DNA from: an uncultured Clostridia bacterium
GTDB taxonomy: Bacteria > Bacillota > Clostridia > Christensenellales > UBA1242
Assembly (NCBI GenBank): GCA_944350265.1
Contig: CALVOG010000001.1
Location: forward strand, 21,470-85,469
DNA length: 64,000 nt
Direction of reading: 5' to 3'
Position 1 is the first letter of the stretch, and each line of letters begins with the position of its first letter. Below, one piece after another: positions 1 through 8,065 of the stretch. The position numbers were made by a program, and so were the translations under genes. Below the pieces are notes generated by a model. That model ran no database searches. It was not told where the DNA came from and saw only the letters and a list, made by a program, of their open reading frames with translations.

Positions 1-1152
1 GTTTATGGCGACGGCGCTAAATATACAACAAATGCTAGTGCAACGCTTTACGCCGTGTGGGAGGCGAAGGTTATTGCGGTAAATCTCAATAGGAACGGAG
101 GGGCGGGCGGAACGAGTGCGATATATTTGAAGTATGATAGCGGGTGGTATTCGAGTAGTTCCTGCACGAGTTCGAGTAAGATAACTTCACTGCCGTCCAC
201 GCCAACACGGACAGGGTATGAGTTTAAGGGGTATAGCACCGGGACTGATGGGAGCGGAACGCTGGCTGTGAGCGCGACGGGCGCAATTAATGTGAGTGAC
301 ACCTTTTATTCAACGGACGGCACGCGGACGTGGTATGCAGTTTGGGAGGCAAGAAATCCTGCGTATTATGACAGCGAGGGCGGATTTTGGTATGTTGAGA
401 ATGGCAAGTTGCCACAGAGTAGGGTGGATGAGAGTTTGAAAGCGACGCTGGAGGGGCAGTGGTCGAGTTTGACTGACGGCTCAGTCTACTATATGGGCGT
501 TGAGGAACTTTCGAACAGTGAATTTGCGAGCGACGGCGGGATGCAGTCGAAGGTGTATAACGGCGAGGAGTATGTGAAATTCAACGGCGAATACTACCTC
601 GTGGAGCCAATTAGGTGGAGGCTTGTGTATTCGTCCAGTCAAAAAGAGGGCTATGCAGTTGAAAATACCAGCGTTTTGGCAACAATGGCAGAGATTGTTT
701 TTGTAGGCAGTTATTCTAGCACCAAGATAGGCGTGGGCGCGGGGTATTCCGCCGAGAGCGTGACAATGCTTTTAAAGAACCAAGTTAGCACTGAGTTTTT
801 GGTGAGTGAAAGCCGAGAGGTGGAAATCTTCCGCGCGCCAAAGGACACCACCACCGTGAGCGGAAGCGTGTTTGTGGCGTCTAGTGAGGAATTAGCAAAC
901 TTCACCACGAGTAAAAATAACACGACGGGCAGTGGCGTCAAGGCGGGTAAGGTCTCACTAAGCGACTTTGTGAAGGACTACCTCCGCGCGACGGGTCAGG
1001 GCGACTACTACTTCACCCGCGACCTCGGCGACCAGCTTAACACCATCCGTTGCCTTAACCCAGTGGGCGACCGCTCCCAAGCCAAAGCCAAACAAACCCT
1101 CGGCGTGCAGTTCACAATTAAGGTAACGGAATACGCTTGTATAAGTGCGTAA
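1..1152 (+). CDS. InlB-repeat surface protein, C-terminal part
   Basis: The reading frame is open from base 1, so the gene starts upstream of the window. The visible part opens with the end of one InlB B-type repeat (ending LYAVWEAK), followed by a second complete repeat of about 75 residues that ends WYAVWEAR. The hallmarks are the GYEFKGYS segment and the closing Y-A-V-W-E. After about residue 120 comes a non-repeat domain with the motif VEPIRWRLV, as in C-terminal domains of clostridial repeat proteins of unknown function. No LPxTG motif or terminal membrane helix is visible. Known for the family: the repeats are beta-grasp-like extracellular modules. Inferred: a secreted or envelope-associated protein. 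The role is unknown. A strong hairpin terminator follows. Confidence 0.8.
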   Translation, partial: VYGDGAKYTTNASATLYAVWEAKVIAVNLNRNGGAGGTSAIYLKYDSGWYSSSSCTSSSKITSLPSTPTRTGYEFKGYSTGTDGSGTLAVSATGAINVSDTFYSTDGTRTWYAVWEARNPAYYDSEGGFWYVENGKLPQSRVDESLKATLEGQWSSLTDGSVYYMGVEELSNSEFASDGGMQSKVYNGEEYVKFNGEYYLVEPIRWRLVYSSSQKEGYAVENTSVLATMAEIVFVGSYSSTKIGVGAGYSAESVTMLLKNQVSTEFLVSESREVEIFRAPKDTTTVSGSVFVASSEELANFTTSKNNTTGSGVKAGKVSLSDFVKDYLRATGQGDYYFTRDLGDQLNTIRCLNPVGDRSQAKAKQTLGVQFTIKVTEYACISA

Positions 1153-1198
1153 GTTTCACGATGCGATACTAAATGCCAGATAAGAGTTCAATATATAA

Positions 1199-1236
1199 AA
1201 TGCTTAGCGTTTACTTTGCGCTAGGCGTTTTTTTTA
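1199..1236 (+). terminator. Rho-independent terminator after InlB-repeat gene
   Basis: An 11-bp stem (AATGCTTAGCG with CGCTAGGCGTT, including G-U pairs) has a loop of about 9 nt and is followed by a run of T. A closely related hairpin lies after metK at 14235, so this terminator type is recurrent. Confidence 0.8.
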
Positions 1237-1850
1237 TGGAGTATGATTTGACATATTGAGGGGATGTATTCGCGCGGTGAAAATGGATTTAGTGTTTGCA
1301 CGGTGAAAAGTGTGGCGCTGAGGGCAAAGAGGAGGAATTAGACGTTCGCGGGTGGGTGCTACGACGAGATTCTTCGCTGACGCTCAGAATGACAAATGGG
1401 CTGGCAGTCCTTGCGGTAGAGGCAATATAGTGCGGCAGGGATTTTTTTGAATGAATTAGATATTTTAGTTTTTTAATGGATTGGGTTGATACTCGCGGAA
1501 AAGTGGAAAGATAGACGTTCGCGGGCGGGTGCTACGACGAGATTCTTCGCTTCGCTCAGAATGACAAACGGGGTGGCAGTCCTAACGGTATAAATTGTAG
1601 TGTGTGTTAGGCAGTAAATACTTGGAATGACAAATAACTGCTCTGCCTAACGGTAGAAGCTATACTTGCGCATTAGGCAATAAAAGAATGTGAAATAAAG
1701 TGTAGCACGTGATATCTTAAAAAGTGAAACATCACTGACGAGGTTCTTCGTTCCTCTCAGAATTACAAACAAACTAACTAACAGTCCTAGCAAGCGATAT
1801 TGCGTAACACGCGAAACAGTTTCAAAGCTAGTCTGCTTCAAATTCAACCC
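1237..1850. repeat. Block of composite palindromic repeats
   Basis: No gene is seen here. Three copies of the genome-wide composite repeat are present: about 1341-1396 (GACGTTCGCGGG, then CGACGAGATTCTTCGC), about 1514-1567 (the canonical form) and a degenerate one at about 1736-1767. Each centre is an imperfect palindrome bounded by ATTCT and AGAAT. Linker segments such as CAGTCCTAACGGTA and GTGTTAGGCAGT recur between copies. Confidence 0.75.
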
Positions 1851-1851
1851 A

Positions 1852-1878
1852 TTCGACAATAATCTAAAAAATTCGACA
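1852..1878. promoter_or_regulatory. Paired 0A boxes (Spo0A binding sites)
   Basis: Two exact TTCGACA heptamers (reverse complement of the 0A-box core TGTCGAA) lie at 1852-1858 and 1872-1878. Their starts are exactly 20 bp apart, about two helical turns, on the same face of the helix. They lie about 47 bp upstream of the -35 of the next gene, which itself encodes a Spo0A C-terminal DNA-binding domain. Binding is inferred from the consensus. Confidence 0.65.
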
Positions 1879-1925
1879 AAATTGCAAAATGTTTTGTAAA
1901 ATATTGCACTTTTTACTTAAATCAT

Positions 1926-1955
1926 TTGCGCTTTTCCAAAATGTTGTGCTATAAT
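1926..1955 (+). promoter_or_regulatory. Sigma-A-type promoter with extended -10
   Basis: TTGCGC at 1926-1931, an 18-bp spacer, then TATAAT at 1950-1955. The TG at 1947-1948 makes it an extended -10 (TGCTATAAT). It drives the Spo0A_C gene at 1978. Confidence 0.65.
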
Positions 1956-1977
1956 GAAAATAGTTCAGGAGGGGATT

Positions 1978-2367
1978 ATGGAAGACCAGGAACTGAAAAC
2001 AAAAATTAGGCGCATACTTGTTAAACTCGATTTCCGCATTGATTTAAGTGGCTTTGATTACCTTGTCAGCGCTGTTGCCCTCGCCATAAGAGATGAGCGC
2101 TACACTAAAAATTTGTGCGAAAAACTTTATCCAAAAGTTGCGGAACTCCACGGAACGAGCGCATCGTGCGTTGAAAGGAGTATAAGGAACGCCATTTCAA
2201 AAGCCTCAATCAGTAGTGGTTTGAAGAAAATCAACAAAGCCTATGGCGCAATGCTTATAACGCCTTATGAGCGCCCAAGCGTTGGCAGACTGATAAAGGT
2301 TTTGGTGGAGGTGTATAATGCTAATCTTATCGGGGATATGTTGCGAAAACAGGAATTAGACGCCTGA
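1978..2367 (+). CDS. Stand-alone Spo0A C-terminal-domain DNA-binding protein
   Basis: The 129-residue protein starts at the ATG behind AGGAGGGG; an upstream in-frame ATG at 1954 lacks a ribosome binding site. Residues about 10-100 match the effector domain of Spo0A: a helix with GFDYLVSAVALAIRD, then LYPKVAEL, then the recognition-helix region ASCVERSIRNAISKA, which is close to Spo0A's SxVERAIRHAIE. There is no receiver domain, so no phosphorylation site. Known: this domain binds 0A boxes (TGTCGAA). Inferred: it competes with, or adds to, full-length Spo0A at such sites, including the pair at 1852-1878 in front of its own promoter. A paralogue follows at 3196. Family assignment is firm; the regulatory role is a guess. 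Confidence 0.8.
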   Translation: MEDQELKTKIRRILVKLDFRIDLSGFDYLVSAVALAIRDERYTKNLCEKLYPKVAELHGTSASCVERSIRNAISKASISSGLKKINKAYGAMLITPYERPSVGRLIKVLVEVYNANLIGDMLRKQELDA

Positions 2368-2885
2368 GAGGGCAGGGAAACCTTTGATGAAGAGCTTAGC
2401 ACTATTTTTTATACGGCAAGAGCGAATATGCAAAATAAAGCTAATAGGGTGCATTAATACAAAAGTTTAAACAATAAGGCGAATTAAAATAAAGCTTTAA
2501 CAACTAGGCGCGTTAAAGTAAAAGAGTGAGGCATATTTTACGCCCCATTTTATCTGCGCAAGTCAAGACGGTTAATTTTTTGCGGGCGGGTTGGTATAGC
2601 GTATTAAGCGTCACTCCCCTTTCTTGGTTTCCTTGCGGTTGGGACGACGCTGTGCGCTAAGCGTTTTTTATGAGGTGTGTTGACATATTGAGAGAAAGAG
2701 GATGTATTCGTGCGGTGAAGAACGTGGTGCTGAGGGCAAAGAGGATGAAATAGACGTTCGTGGGTGGTGGCTACGACGAGATTCTTCGGCGTTGTCTCAG
2801 AATGACATTTGAATGCCTTGCCTAACGGTAGAGGCGATACTGTCGCCGTTTGCACCGCAAGGATTACTTGTGTGTTTTGTGTGAA
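2368..2885. repeat. Non-coding gap with a composite repeat copy
   Basis: No gene is supported. The gap contains short direct repeats (AATAAGGCGAATTAAAATAAAG and a similar AACTAGGCGCGTTAAAGTAAAA) near 2470-2525, and one composite palindromic repeat at about 2753-2806 (GACGTTCGTGGG then ATTCTTCGGC, with AGAAT closing). Open frames on either strand lack ribosome binding sites and read through the repeat. Confidence 0.6.
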
Positions 2886-2890
2886 GATTT

Positions 2891-2917
2891 TGTCGAAAAA
2901 ATTGTAATAGTGTCGAA
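2891..2917. promoter_or_regulatory. Paired 0A boxes (Spo0A binding sites)
   Basis: TGTCGAA occurs at 2891-2897 (inside TTTTGTCGAAAAA, a near-perfect extended 0A box) and again at 2911-2917. The starts are 20 bp apart, the same spacing as the pair at 1852 but in the opposite orientation. The pair lies about 45 bp upstream of the next -35, almost the same distance as in the first gene. Confidence 0.7.
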
Positions 2918-2962
2918 TTTTATAAAATATTGAAAAATAAATGAAAAACTTTTGCAAATCGT

Positions 2963-2991
2963 TTGGAAATATTTTATTAGTGTGCTATACT
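2963..2991 (+). promoter_or_regulatory. Promoter of second Spo0A_C gene
   Basis: TTGGAA at 2963-2968, a 17-bp spacer and TATACT at 2986-2991 with extended TGC before it. The TGTGCTATA block matches the promoter of the first Spo0A_C gene. The predicted 5' UTR is about 200 nt. Confidence 0.55.
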
Positions 2992-3195
2992 TTAAAGGTA
3001 AGCCGAACTTTAATTGCAATTTGAATTACATATTCAAAACCGACAATTTGGGAAGTAAAAAATTTAAGCGCTTAAATTTAACGAAATTTTACAATCTTGT
3101 TTTTATCCTCTTCTTTTCGAGAAGATTGTTTTGTTGGCGAAAATTTGTTTTTTACTAAATTGTAATTAATTGAATTGGCTTTAAAAGGAGTTTTT

Positions 3196-3606
3196 ATGAG
3201 TGAAGATAAAAAGATGATTAGGGTTGTGCATTACGCGTTAGCAAAATTGGGTTGCAAGGTGGATAAACTTGGCTTTCGCTACCTAAGTTATGCCGTGATG
3301 ATTGTGATTAAAAATCCATCTGCCTTGCACAGCCTTTGCAAGCAGGTTTATCATGTGGTCGCTGACCATTTTGAGGTGAAAAACGCAATGACCGTGCATA
3401 GTTCGATTAGAAATATGGTTGACGAGATTTGCGCGTCAGGCAACTTTTTGATACTTAACGCGATGTTTGGTTTTGACCATTTTAAGAAAAACGACCACAT
3501 CTCTTGCGGGGAGTTTATTGGGCTAATTGCCATATATTACACCCTCGAATACTACAAAAACGACGAATTTTACAAAAGTGGAAAAATGTTCCAGGGCTTG
3601 GAATAG
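3196..3606 (+). CDS. Second stand-alone Spo0A_C-like protein
   Basis: The 136-residue protein starts at the ATG after AAAAGGAG. It aligns with the first Spo0A_C protein through its length: a short N-terminal helix, LGFRYLSYAVMIVI, an LCKQVYHVVADHF segment, and the recognition helix region MTVHSSIRNMVDEI. The key Val-Glu-Arg of the Spo0A helix is replaced by His-Ser-Ser while the SIRN core remains, so DNA specificity may have drifted. No receiver domain. Its own upstream region has paired 0A boxes and a promoter resembling that of the neighbour, so gene plus control region look duplicated. Inferred role: auxiliary sporulation or stationary-phase regulator. Confidence 0.65.
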   Translation: MSEDKKMIRVVHYALAKLGCKVDKLGFRYLSYAVMIVIKNPSALHSLCKQVYHVVADHFEVKNAMTVHSSIRNMVDEICASGNFLILNAMFGFDHFKKNDHISCGEFIGLIAIYYTLEYYKNDEFYKSGKMFQGLE

Positions 3607-3914
3607 AAGAGCGGTGCGGGATTTTTTTTAACCAAATCAAAGCAATATTGACTAAACATTTCAAAGTGCTTTTACAATATTATTTAACTCTATCACTAAA
3701 ATATGCGGTGGTGTTAAGCATACTTTGACTGTTAAGTGTGTTAAGCAATGATTGAGAAATCTATTTACGCATTTTGCGAAAAATCTAACGAAGCGAAAAA
3801 AATGCCAGCATTGATTTTGTTTGATAAAAGGACAACAAATAAAAAAAGAGAACGTTTTGAAAATTGCAAGTTAATTTGTTCATTTTCTTGCATAAATCTT
3901 AAAAAGGAGTGTCA
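3607..3914. other. AT-rich gap
   Basis: No supported gene. An open frame from 3748 lacks a ribosome binding site and has an unusual Lys/Cys composition; I treat it as chance. No composite repeat copy is present. Confidence 0.4.
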
Positions 3915-4205
3915 ATGTATCAAGGAAAAAGAAAAAATAAAAAGTGGTCTATACAAGAAAAAAATGAGATTGTTCTTCTCTATCTGGGTCAGCATATGGG
4001 TTGGTCTGAAATATTAAGAACTTTTAATATTTCAAGTGGTCGTATGCTACAAAGATGGATTGGGCAGTATCGCAAATTTGGGACTTGTGTGGACAATCGT
4101 GGTAAACGCACCAAACAACAAAATCCTAAAAAAGGAAGGCAAAAGAAACAAAAGTAAATTACCACATTACGAGAAAGGAAGAGAAAGAACTAGAACTTAG
4201 AGATT
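3915..4205 (+). pseudogene. IS3-type OrfA transposase remnant
   Basis: A good ribosome binding site (AAGGAG) precedes ATG 3915. The first 80 codons encode a basic helix-turn-helix protein (EKNEIVLLYL, then MGWSEILRTFNISSGRMLQRW, with a Lys/Arg-rich tail) like the N-terminal half of IS3-family OrfA. The frame stops at 4157. A different frame then continues with RKEEKELELRD at 4172-4204 before another stop, which resembles the Glu-rich leucine-zipper start that follows in intact OrfA. A frameshift plus stops is therefore the simplest reading. No OrfB with a DDE domain and no terminal inverted repeats were found. The 200 bp after it are non-coding. Confidence 0.55.
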
Positions 4206-4416
4206 AACTAAAAAATTTCCTTGCCTATCTAAATCAACAAAACAAAGATGCTTAGTTAACCCTACGGTTAATTTTTCCTTTTTTACTTTCTGCGCTGTTT
4301 TCCTGGTTGGTGAAGGCGCTAATGTAGGTAATATACTTAAATCCTATTTTACTTTTACTCTGTTTTCTTGGCTGACAAGTTGGGGGGGGTATTATTTTGG
4401 ATTGGGGGGGCGTAAT

Positions 4417-5001
4417 TTATTGGCGGTCTTTTTCGTTATTTCTTTCCACTTCCTTTAAAATTTCAGGGAATTTTTCCATACAAAATTTATATGGAGCGCT
4501 ATTCTTATCTTTATATGTTTTAAACATCTCTATCCTTGATTTGATATGATTATAGATTTTTGCCGAACTTTTATCGCTATATGGCTGAAATACAATCTCT
4601 TTCTTTTCAATTAAATCGAGCAAGCACTCATACAAATCGTCAACTCTTGTTTCTTTTAAAATTTTCACGGGCTTTTCACTGACAACTTCCGCGGAAAAAC
4701 TGGTCTTTCCGTCGACAAAATCTTTCGCATCCACTTCGTAGATTGAGCAACTTTCGCCCTGAAATGTTCGCTTCAAAGCGCCCTCGTATGCCTCAAAGAA
4801 AAAAGGTATCATCTTTTCGCCCTCGCTTGTCATACCATATATTCCGTCAAAATCGCCCATAGATTTGGTCGAGCCGAAAAGTAGGGCGAGGTGTGGGTAT
4901 GGAGTGGCGTATACCCACTTCTTGCCGTGGGTTGAAATTCTTGGCTCTAACACCTTCAAATTTGGCACATTTGACACGTGATAGTAGACTTTGCTTTCCA
5001 T
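4417..5001 (-). CDS. Hypothetical protein with YHVS motif
   Basis: A 194-residue protein. I start it at the ATG at 5001-4999, which has GGTGAG six bases upstream; the longer frame runs into the tRNA-Thr gene and gives the usual false tRNA translation. The N-terminus reads KVYYHVSNVPNLKVLEPR, then WVYATPYPHLALLFGS. An H-x-S near the start with a later Y-A-T and an aromatic-rich core recalls ADP-ribosyltransferase or RNA 2'-phosphotransferase-like folds, but I cannot name the family. No signal peptide or membrane segment. The gene sits alone, downstream of tRNA-Thr on the same strand, and its 3' side borders two G-runs (4382-4389, 4404-4410). Confidence 0.6.
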   Translation of the reverse strand: MESKVYYHVSNVPNLKVLEPRISTHGKKWVYATPYPHLALLFGSTKSMGDFDGIYGMTSEGEKMIPFFFEAYEGALKRTFQGESCSIYEVDAKDFVDGKTSFSAEVVSEKPVKILKETRVDDLYECLLDLIEKKEIVFQPYSDKSSAKIYNHIKSRIEMFKTYKDKNSAPYKFCMEKFPEILKEVERNNEKDRQ

Positions 5002-5033
5002 AACCATCTCACCTTTGTTTAAAATAAAAAAAA

Positions 5034-5109
5034 TGGAGCTGATGACGGGAATCGGACCCGTGACCTCCGCCTTACCAAGGCGACGCTCTACCGACTGAGC
5101 CACATCAGC
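5034..5109 (-). tRNA. tRNA-Thr (GGT)
   Basis: 76 nt read on the minus strand. The acceptor stem GCTGATG pairs with CATCAGC, CCA is encoded, and the anticodon stem TCGCC/GGCGG encloses the loop TTGGTAA with anticodon GGT. The T-loop GGTCCGATTCC is present. Confidence 0.95.
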
Positions 5110-5220
5110 ACGACCATATGTTTGACGAGAGTTTTTTAGTTGTTGAAATTTGCCATTCTATATTTTGCCGAGGCTACCAAGAGCACATCAGCACGACTAA
5201 ATGTTCAACGATTTTTTGAG
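5101..5220. repeat. Partial duplication of tRNA-Thr 5' end and upstream DNA
   Basis: CACATCAGCACGAC occurs at 5101-5114 (the tRNA's first bases on the minus strand and its upstream flank) and again exactly at 5184-5197. Weaker similarity then continues (ATGTTTGACGAG...TTTTTTAG versus ATGTTCAACGA-TTTTTTGAG). Confidence 0.6.
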
Positions 5221-5396
5221 TGCTTTTGGTTGATTTATGTAGTTTTATTTCGCCAAGGCAACACTTTGAGAATTGTTTATCATTTCAATGTTCAAGTGCA
5301 AAGTCGACTTTTTATTTTAAAATTCTCTTCTCAAAACTTTAAAACTACTGACAAATTATAGCAAAAAAAAATAGTCTTGTCAACTGTTTTAAGTAA

Positions 5397-5888
5397 TTAA
5401 TTCACAAACATTGACATATGGCAAGCCTTAATGTTTGAAAATTTGTTAGTTGCTCTTATAATTTTGTGGTCGTCTTCGATTAAATATGCAAATTCGTTTT
5501 GTTTTAAGTTTGATATTATTAAATTAGCTTTTAAAAAATCTTTTTCTTCTTTGCTAAAAATCATATCATCAAAAACAATTATATTTATGTTTTCTTTTTT
5601 TATAAAGGGAGTGTGTTTTTCGAGCCATAATAATTTTTCTTCTTTTTGTTCCTTAAAATGACAGTTGCTGGCTATACAAATTTCGATGTTGTCAATTCTT
5701 GCAAGTTTATCTGCCACATTGATAATAGATTTAAGAGGGCGTTTTGTGAGATAAACACCCGCTTGATTAGACAATATTTTTTCTTTATCTTCCGCATCGT
5801 ATTCCGCAAGAGTGCCGTCCATATCAAAATATACTTTGACTTTTTGTGATTTTGCCTTTGTTTTGATTTCTTTGATTAAACTGTTCAT
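5397..5888 (-). CDS. HAD-superfamily hydrolase
   Basis: A 163-residue protein. HAD motif I is clear as FDMDGTLAEY near residue 21, where the first Asp is the nucleophile. Motif II is probably the S of IASNCHF, and motif III/IV the IVFDD segment near residue 105 followed by LIEDDHK. The size and the FDMDGTLAEY signature are like 5'-nucleotidase or polynucleotide-phosphatase-like cytosolic HAD proteins. It would hydrolyse a phosphate monoester in the cytosol; the substrate cannot be told. The start has only a weak ribosome binding site. The gene stands alone, divergent from the membrane protein at 6029, and is much richer in AT than the housekeeping genes. Confidence 0.7.
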   Translation of the reverse strand: MNSLIKEIKTKAKSQKVKVYFDMDGTLAEYDAEDKEKILSNQAGVYLTKRPLKSIINVADKLARIDNIEICIASNCHFKEQKEEKLLWLEKHTPFIKKENINIIVFDDMIFSKEEKDFLKANLIISNLKQNEFAYLIEDDHKIIRATNKFSNIKACHMSMFVN

Positions 5889-6028
5889 AACTTAATACTA
5901 GCACATAATAATTATTGTTGTAAAGTAAAATGATAAAAGCTAACTAAAATTAATCATATAAAACTGTTTGACAAAAAGAGCAGAGGTATGCATTAATATT
6001 ATTAAGTAAGAAAAAGAACGAGGAGATT

Positions 6029-6529
6029 ATGAAATTTTTAGGTTGGCTTTTTAGCGTTCCAAGCAGGCATTATAGAGATATGCGAAGATATGAAAAAGGC
6101 GGAGTTGGTGCAAGAATTTTTGCAATCATCCTTTCAATGCTTTTTATTGGTGCTGCGCTCGGGCTTGAATATTGGTTTTTGTCATCACTTATGACAGGCG
6201 GTTCGCTTGGCGGTGGAATTGCAAAGGTTGTTGCGCTAATTTTTATTGGCATTTTCTTTGTCGCAACCTTTATTGCAGCACTTGAATATTGTGGCGTTTA
6301 TGCCTTCACTGCTTTTGCAATGGCGATTATGGGTGTTGTATATAAAGCAGAAAAAAGAAAAGCATTGCTTGAAAAAAATCAAAAGAAAATTGAAAATTTG
6401 GAAGCAGAACTTGAAACAACGCCAAGTTTAAAATATAAAAAACTTGACATATTTGTCGGAATTTTTCAAATACTACTCGCAGTTGGACTTTTTGCTGGTG
6501 CTATTGCAGTTGCAGTTTTAACAGTTTGA
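6029..6529 (+). CDS. Hypothetical membrane protein
   Basis: A 166-residue protein after a good GAGGAG site. A short basic N-terminus (SRHYRDMRRYEKGG) precedes four predicted transmembrane helices: about residues 29-50, 66-88, 88-110 (partly joined) and 145-165. Between helices 3 and 4 lies a charged cytoplasmic stretch with coiled-coil character (EKRKALLEKNQKKIENLEAEL). I recognise no family. It precedes the lipoprotein gene at 6652/6671 by about 120 bp on the same strand; a functional link is possible but unsupported. Confidence 0.6.
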   Translation: MKFLGWLFSVPSRHYRDMRRYEKGGVGARIFAIILSMLFIGAALGLEYWFLSSLMTGGSLGGGIAKVVALIFIGIFFVATFIAALEYCGVYAFTAFAMAIMGVVYKAEKRKALLEKNQKKIENLEAELETTPSLKYKKLDIFVGIFQILLAVGLFAGAIAVAVLTV

Positions 6530-6670
6530 TAATAAAAAGATAAGCAAATTGCTTGTTATTTTATAATTTTTGTGATATTATAATTTTAAAGTTATATGTT
6601 GACATTTTTCACAAACAACACTTTCAGTGCGTATAACGAAAAGGAGGATTTATGAAAAAGAAGATTTTAA

Positions 6671-8005
6671 ATGTTTGTTATGGCTTTTGCAATCATTTTC
6701 CCAGTCGCATTTCTTTTAAGTGCGTGTGGTGAAAAGAAAGTCCAATCAATAACTGTTGATGGGCTTTTTGTTGGCGATTATGTTGAATATCAATATGGAA
6801 CAAACAGAGATGAAATTTTTTCTCTTAAAAATATGCAGGTGACAGCTATTTATACTGACAATTCAACGAAGGTTTTGAATTCTGATGAATACAGTATTGA
6901 ATTTAAGAAAAATTCAGAACCAATAGATGAAATTAAAACGGTTCCAGATGTTGGAAATTATGAAATTAATGTTTATTATGATGGATTTTGTCAAGGAGGC
7001 TCATTTAACATAATTCGTAGCGAGACTCCTTATTACACAATCTCATTATCTCACAAGACTTGGATTTATGGGGAAGAAGAAATACCAGAGGTGTCTTTAG
7101 CAAATTATCAGTTGCAAGAGGGCGATAGTGTTGACTATTATTGTATAGAAAAATCTGTTTATGACAATTTAAGTGAGGAAGAGAAAAGGTATCCTAGCTC
7201 GAATGTCTACTATTGGACTAATGTAGAAAAAGGAGATACCACTCTTGACGCGGGGAAATATTATGTGTTTGCATACATCAATTTTGCGAATGAATCAAAT
7301 TATACAGGGGTTACAGTGATAGACGATAACACACTAATTACAGTCAACAAAAAAACTATTACAGTGACACCAGAGGATGCGAGTGGAGTTAGCGCGTGGA
7401 AATTTGATTATAGCAATTCTTATAATCTTCAACAATTTGACGGCGACTATCTTATCGGCGACCTCGCTTTAAAAGATATTCGTTTAGAAAATTATGATAA
7501 GACTATTTCTGGCGTTGAAGGGTATTTTGATTGGGAAGACCCTGAACAAACTTTAAATTCTTCCAATAATGGCGACTCCTATTCAATTATTTTTATCCCT
7601 TACTCTTCAAACAATTATAATGTCTTTTATAGCGATGAAATAACCTTGCAAGTTTCCATTGAAAAATGTGTGGTTGATGATAAAAGCACCCTTGACATTT
7701 ACTTTGAGGATTCAAAAACGAAAACGATAACCTATGATGGAGAAGAACACAGTCTTTTACTAGACAGCTTTGAAATATTTAAGGCTGGTGGCGAATTGCT
7801 AAACATTGTAACATTCACACAAAATGGAAAAAGTGTGGTTGTCCGTGAAGAAAATTTGGAAGGCGGATTGGTTGATTACTATGTTGACGGACTCAAAGAG
7901 GTGGGAACTTATACCTTTACTGTTTCCATTGTAGATAAGGAAAATTATTGTTGGAAAGATGGAACTAAGGACGATGCAACATTCACAGTAGAGATAACAG
8001 AATAA
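6671..8005 (+). CDS. Lipoprotein with Ig-like repeats; start frameshifted
   Basis: The 444-codon frame begins MFVMAFAIIF and reaches a lipobox LLSAC-G at about residue 19, so the mature protein would be lipid-anchored outside. The ribosome binding site AGGAGG and ATG at 6652 are in another frame, which reads MKKKIL and then runs to a stop. Removing one A at 6669-6671 would join MKKKIL to MFVMAF and give a normal signal peptide with a basic start. So the gene as shown has a +1 frameshift in its first 20 bases. The mature part has beta-rich repeats, e.g. TVDGLFVGDYVEYQYG and TYDGEEHSLLLDSF, both ending GxYxxxV, like bacterial Ig-like/MBG modules. The true extent is probably 6652-8005. Confidence 0.7.
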   Translation: MFVMAFAIIFPVAFLLSACGEKKVQSITVDGLFVGDYVEYQYGTNRDEIFSLKNMQVTAIYTDNSTKVLNSDEYSIEFKKNSEPIDEIKTVPDVGNYEINVYYDGFCQGGSFNIIRSETPYYTISLSHKTWIYGEEEIPEVSLANYQLQEGDSVDYYCIEKSVYDNLSEEEKRYPSSNVYYWTNVEKGDTTLDAGKYYVFAYINFANESNYTGVTVIDDNTLITVNKKTITVTPEDASGVSAWKFDYSNSYNLQQFDGDYLIGDLALKDIRLENYDKTISGVEGYFDWEDPEQTLNSSNNGDSYSIIFIPYSSNNYNVFYSDEITLQVSIEKCVVDDKSTLDIYFEDSKTKTITYDGEEHSLLLDSFEIFKAGGELLNIVTFTQNGKSVVVREENLEGGLVDYYVDGLKEVGTYTFTVSIVDKENYCWKDGTKDDATFTVEITE

Positions 8006-8065
8006 TCTTTAATGAAAATCTCTTTGCTTGTCAAGGAGATTTCTATTTAGATTTCTAGGAGGGTT

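Noticed and set aside
2604-3158. Open frames on both strands between the two Spo0A_C genes
   Set aside because: They cross composite repeats, 0A boxes and a promoter, and have no ribosome binding site or homology.
3748-4017. 89-codon frame upstream of the IS3 remnant
   Set aside because: No ribosome binding site, and it overlaps the better-supported OrfA frame, which has one.
5002-5103. N-terminal extension of the 4417 gene (MAQSVERRLGKAE...)
   Set aside because: It is the translated tRNA-Thr gene; the real ribosome binding site is at the internal ATG 5001.
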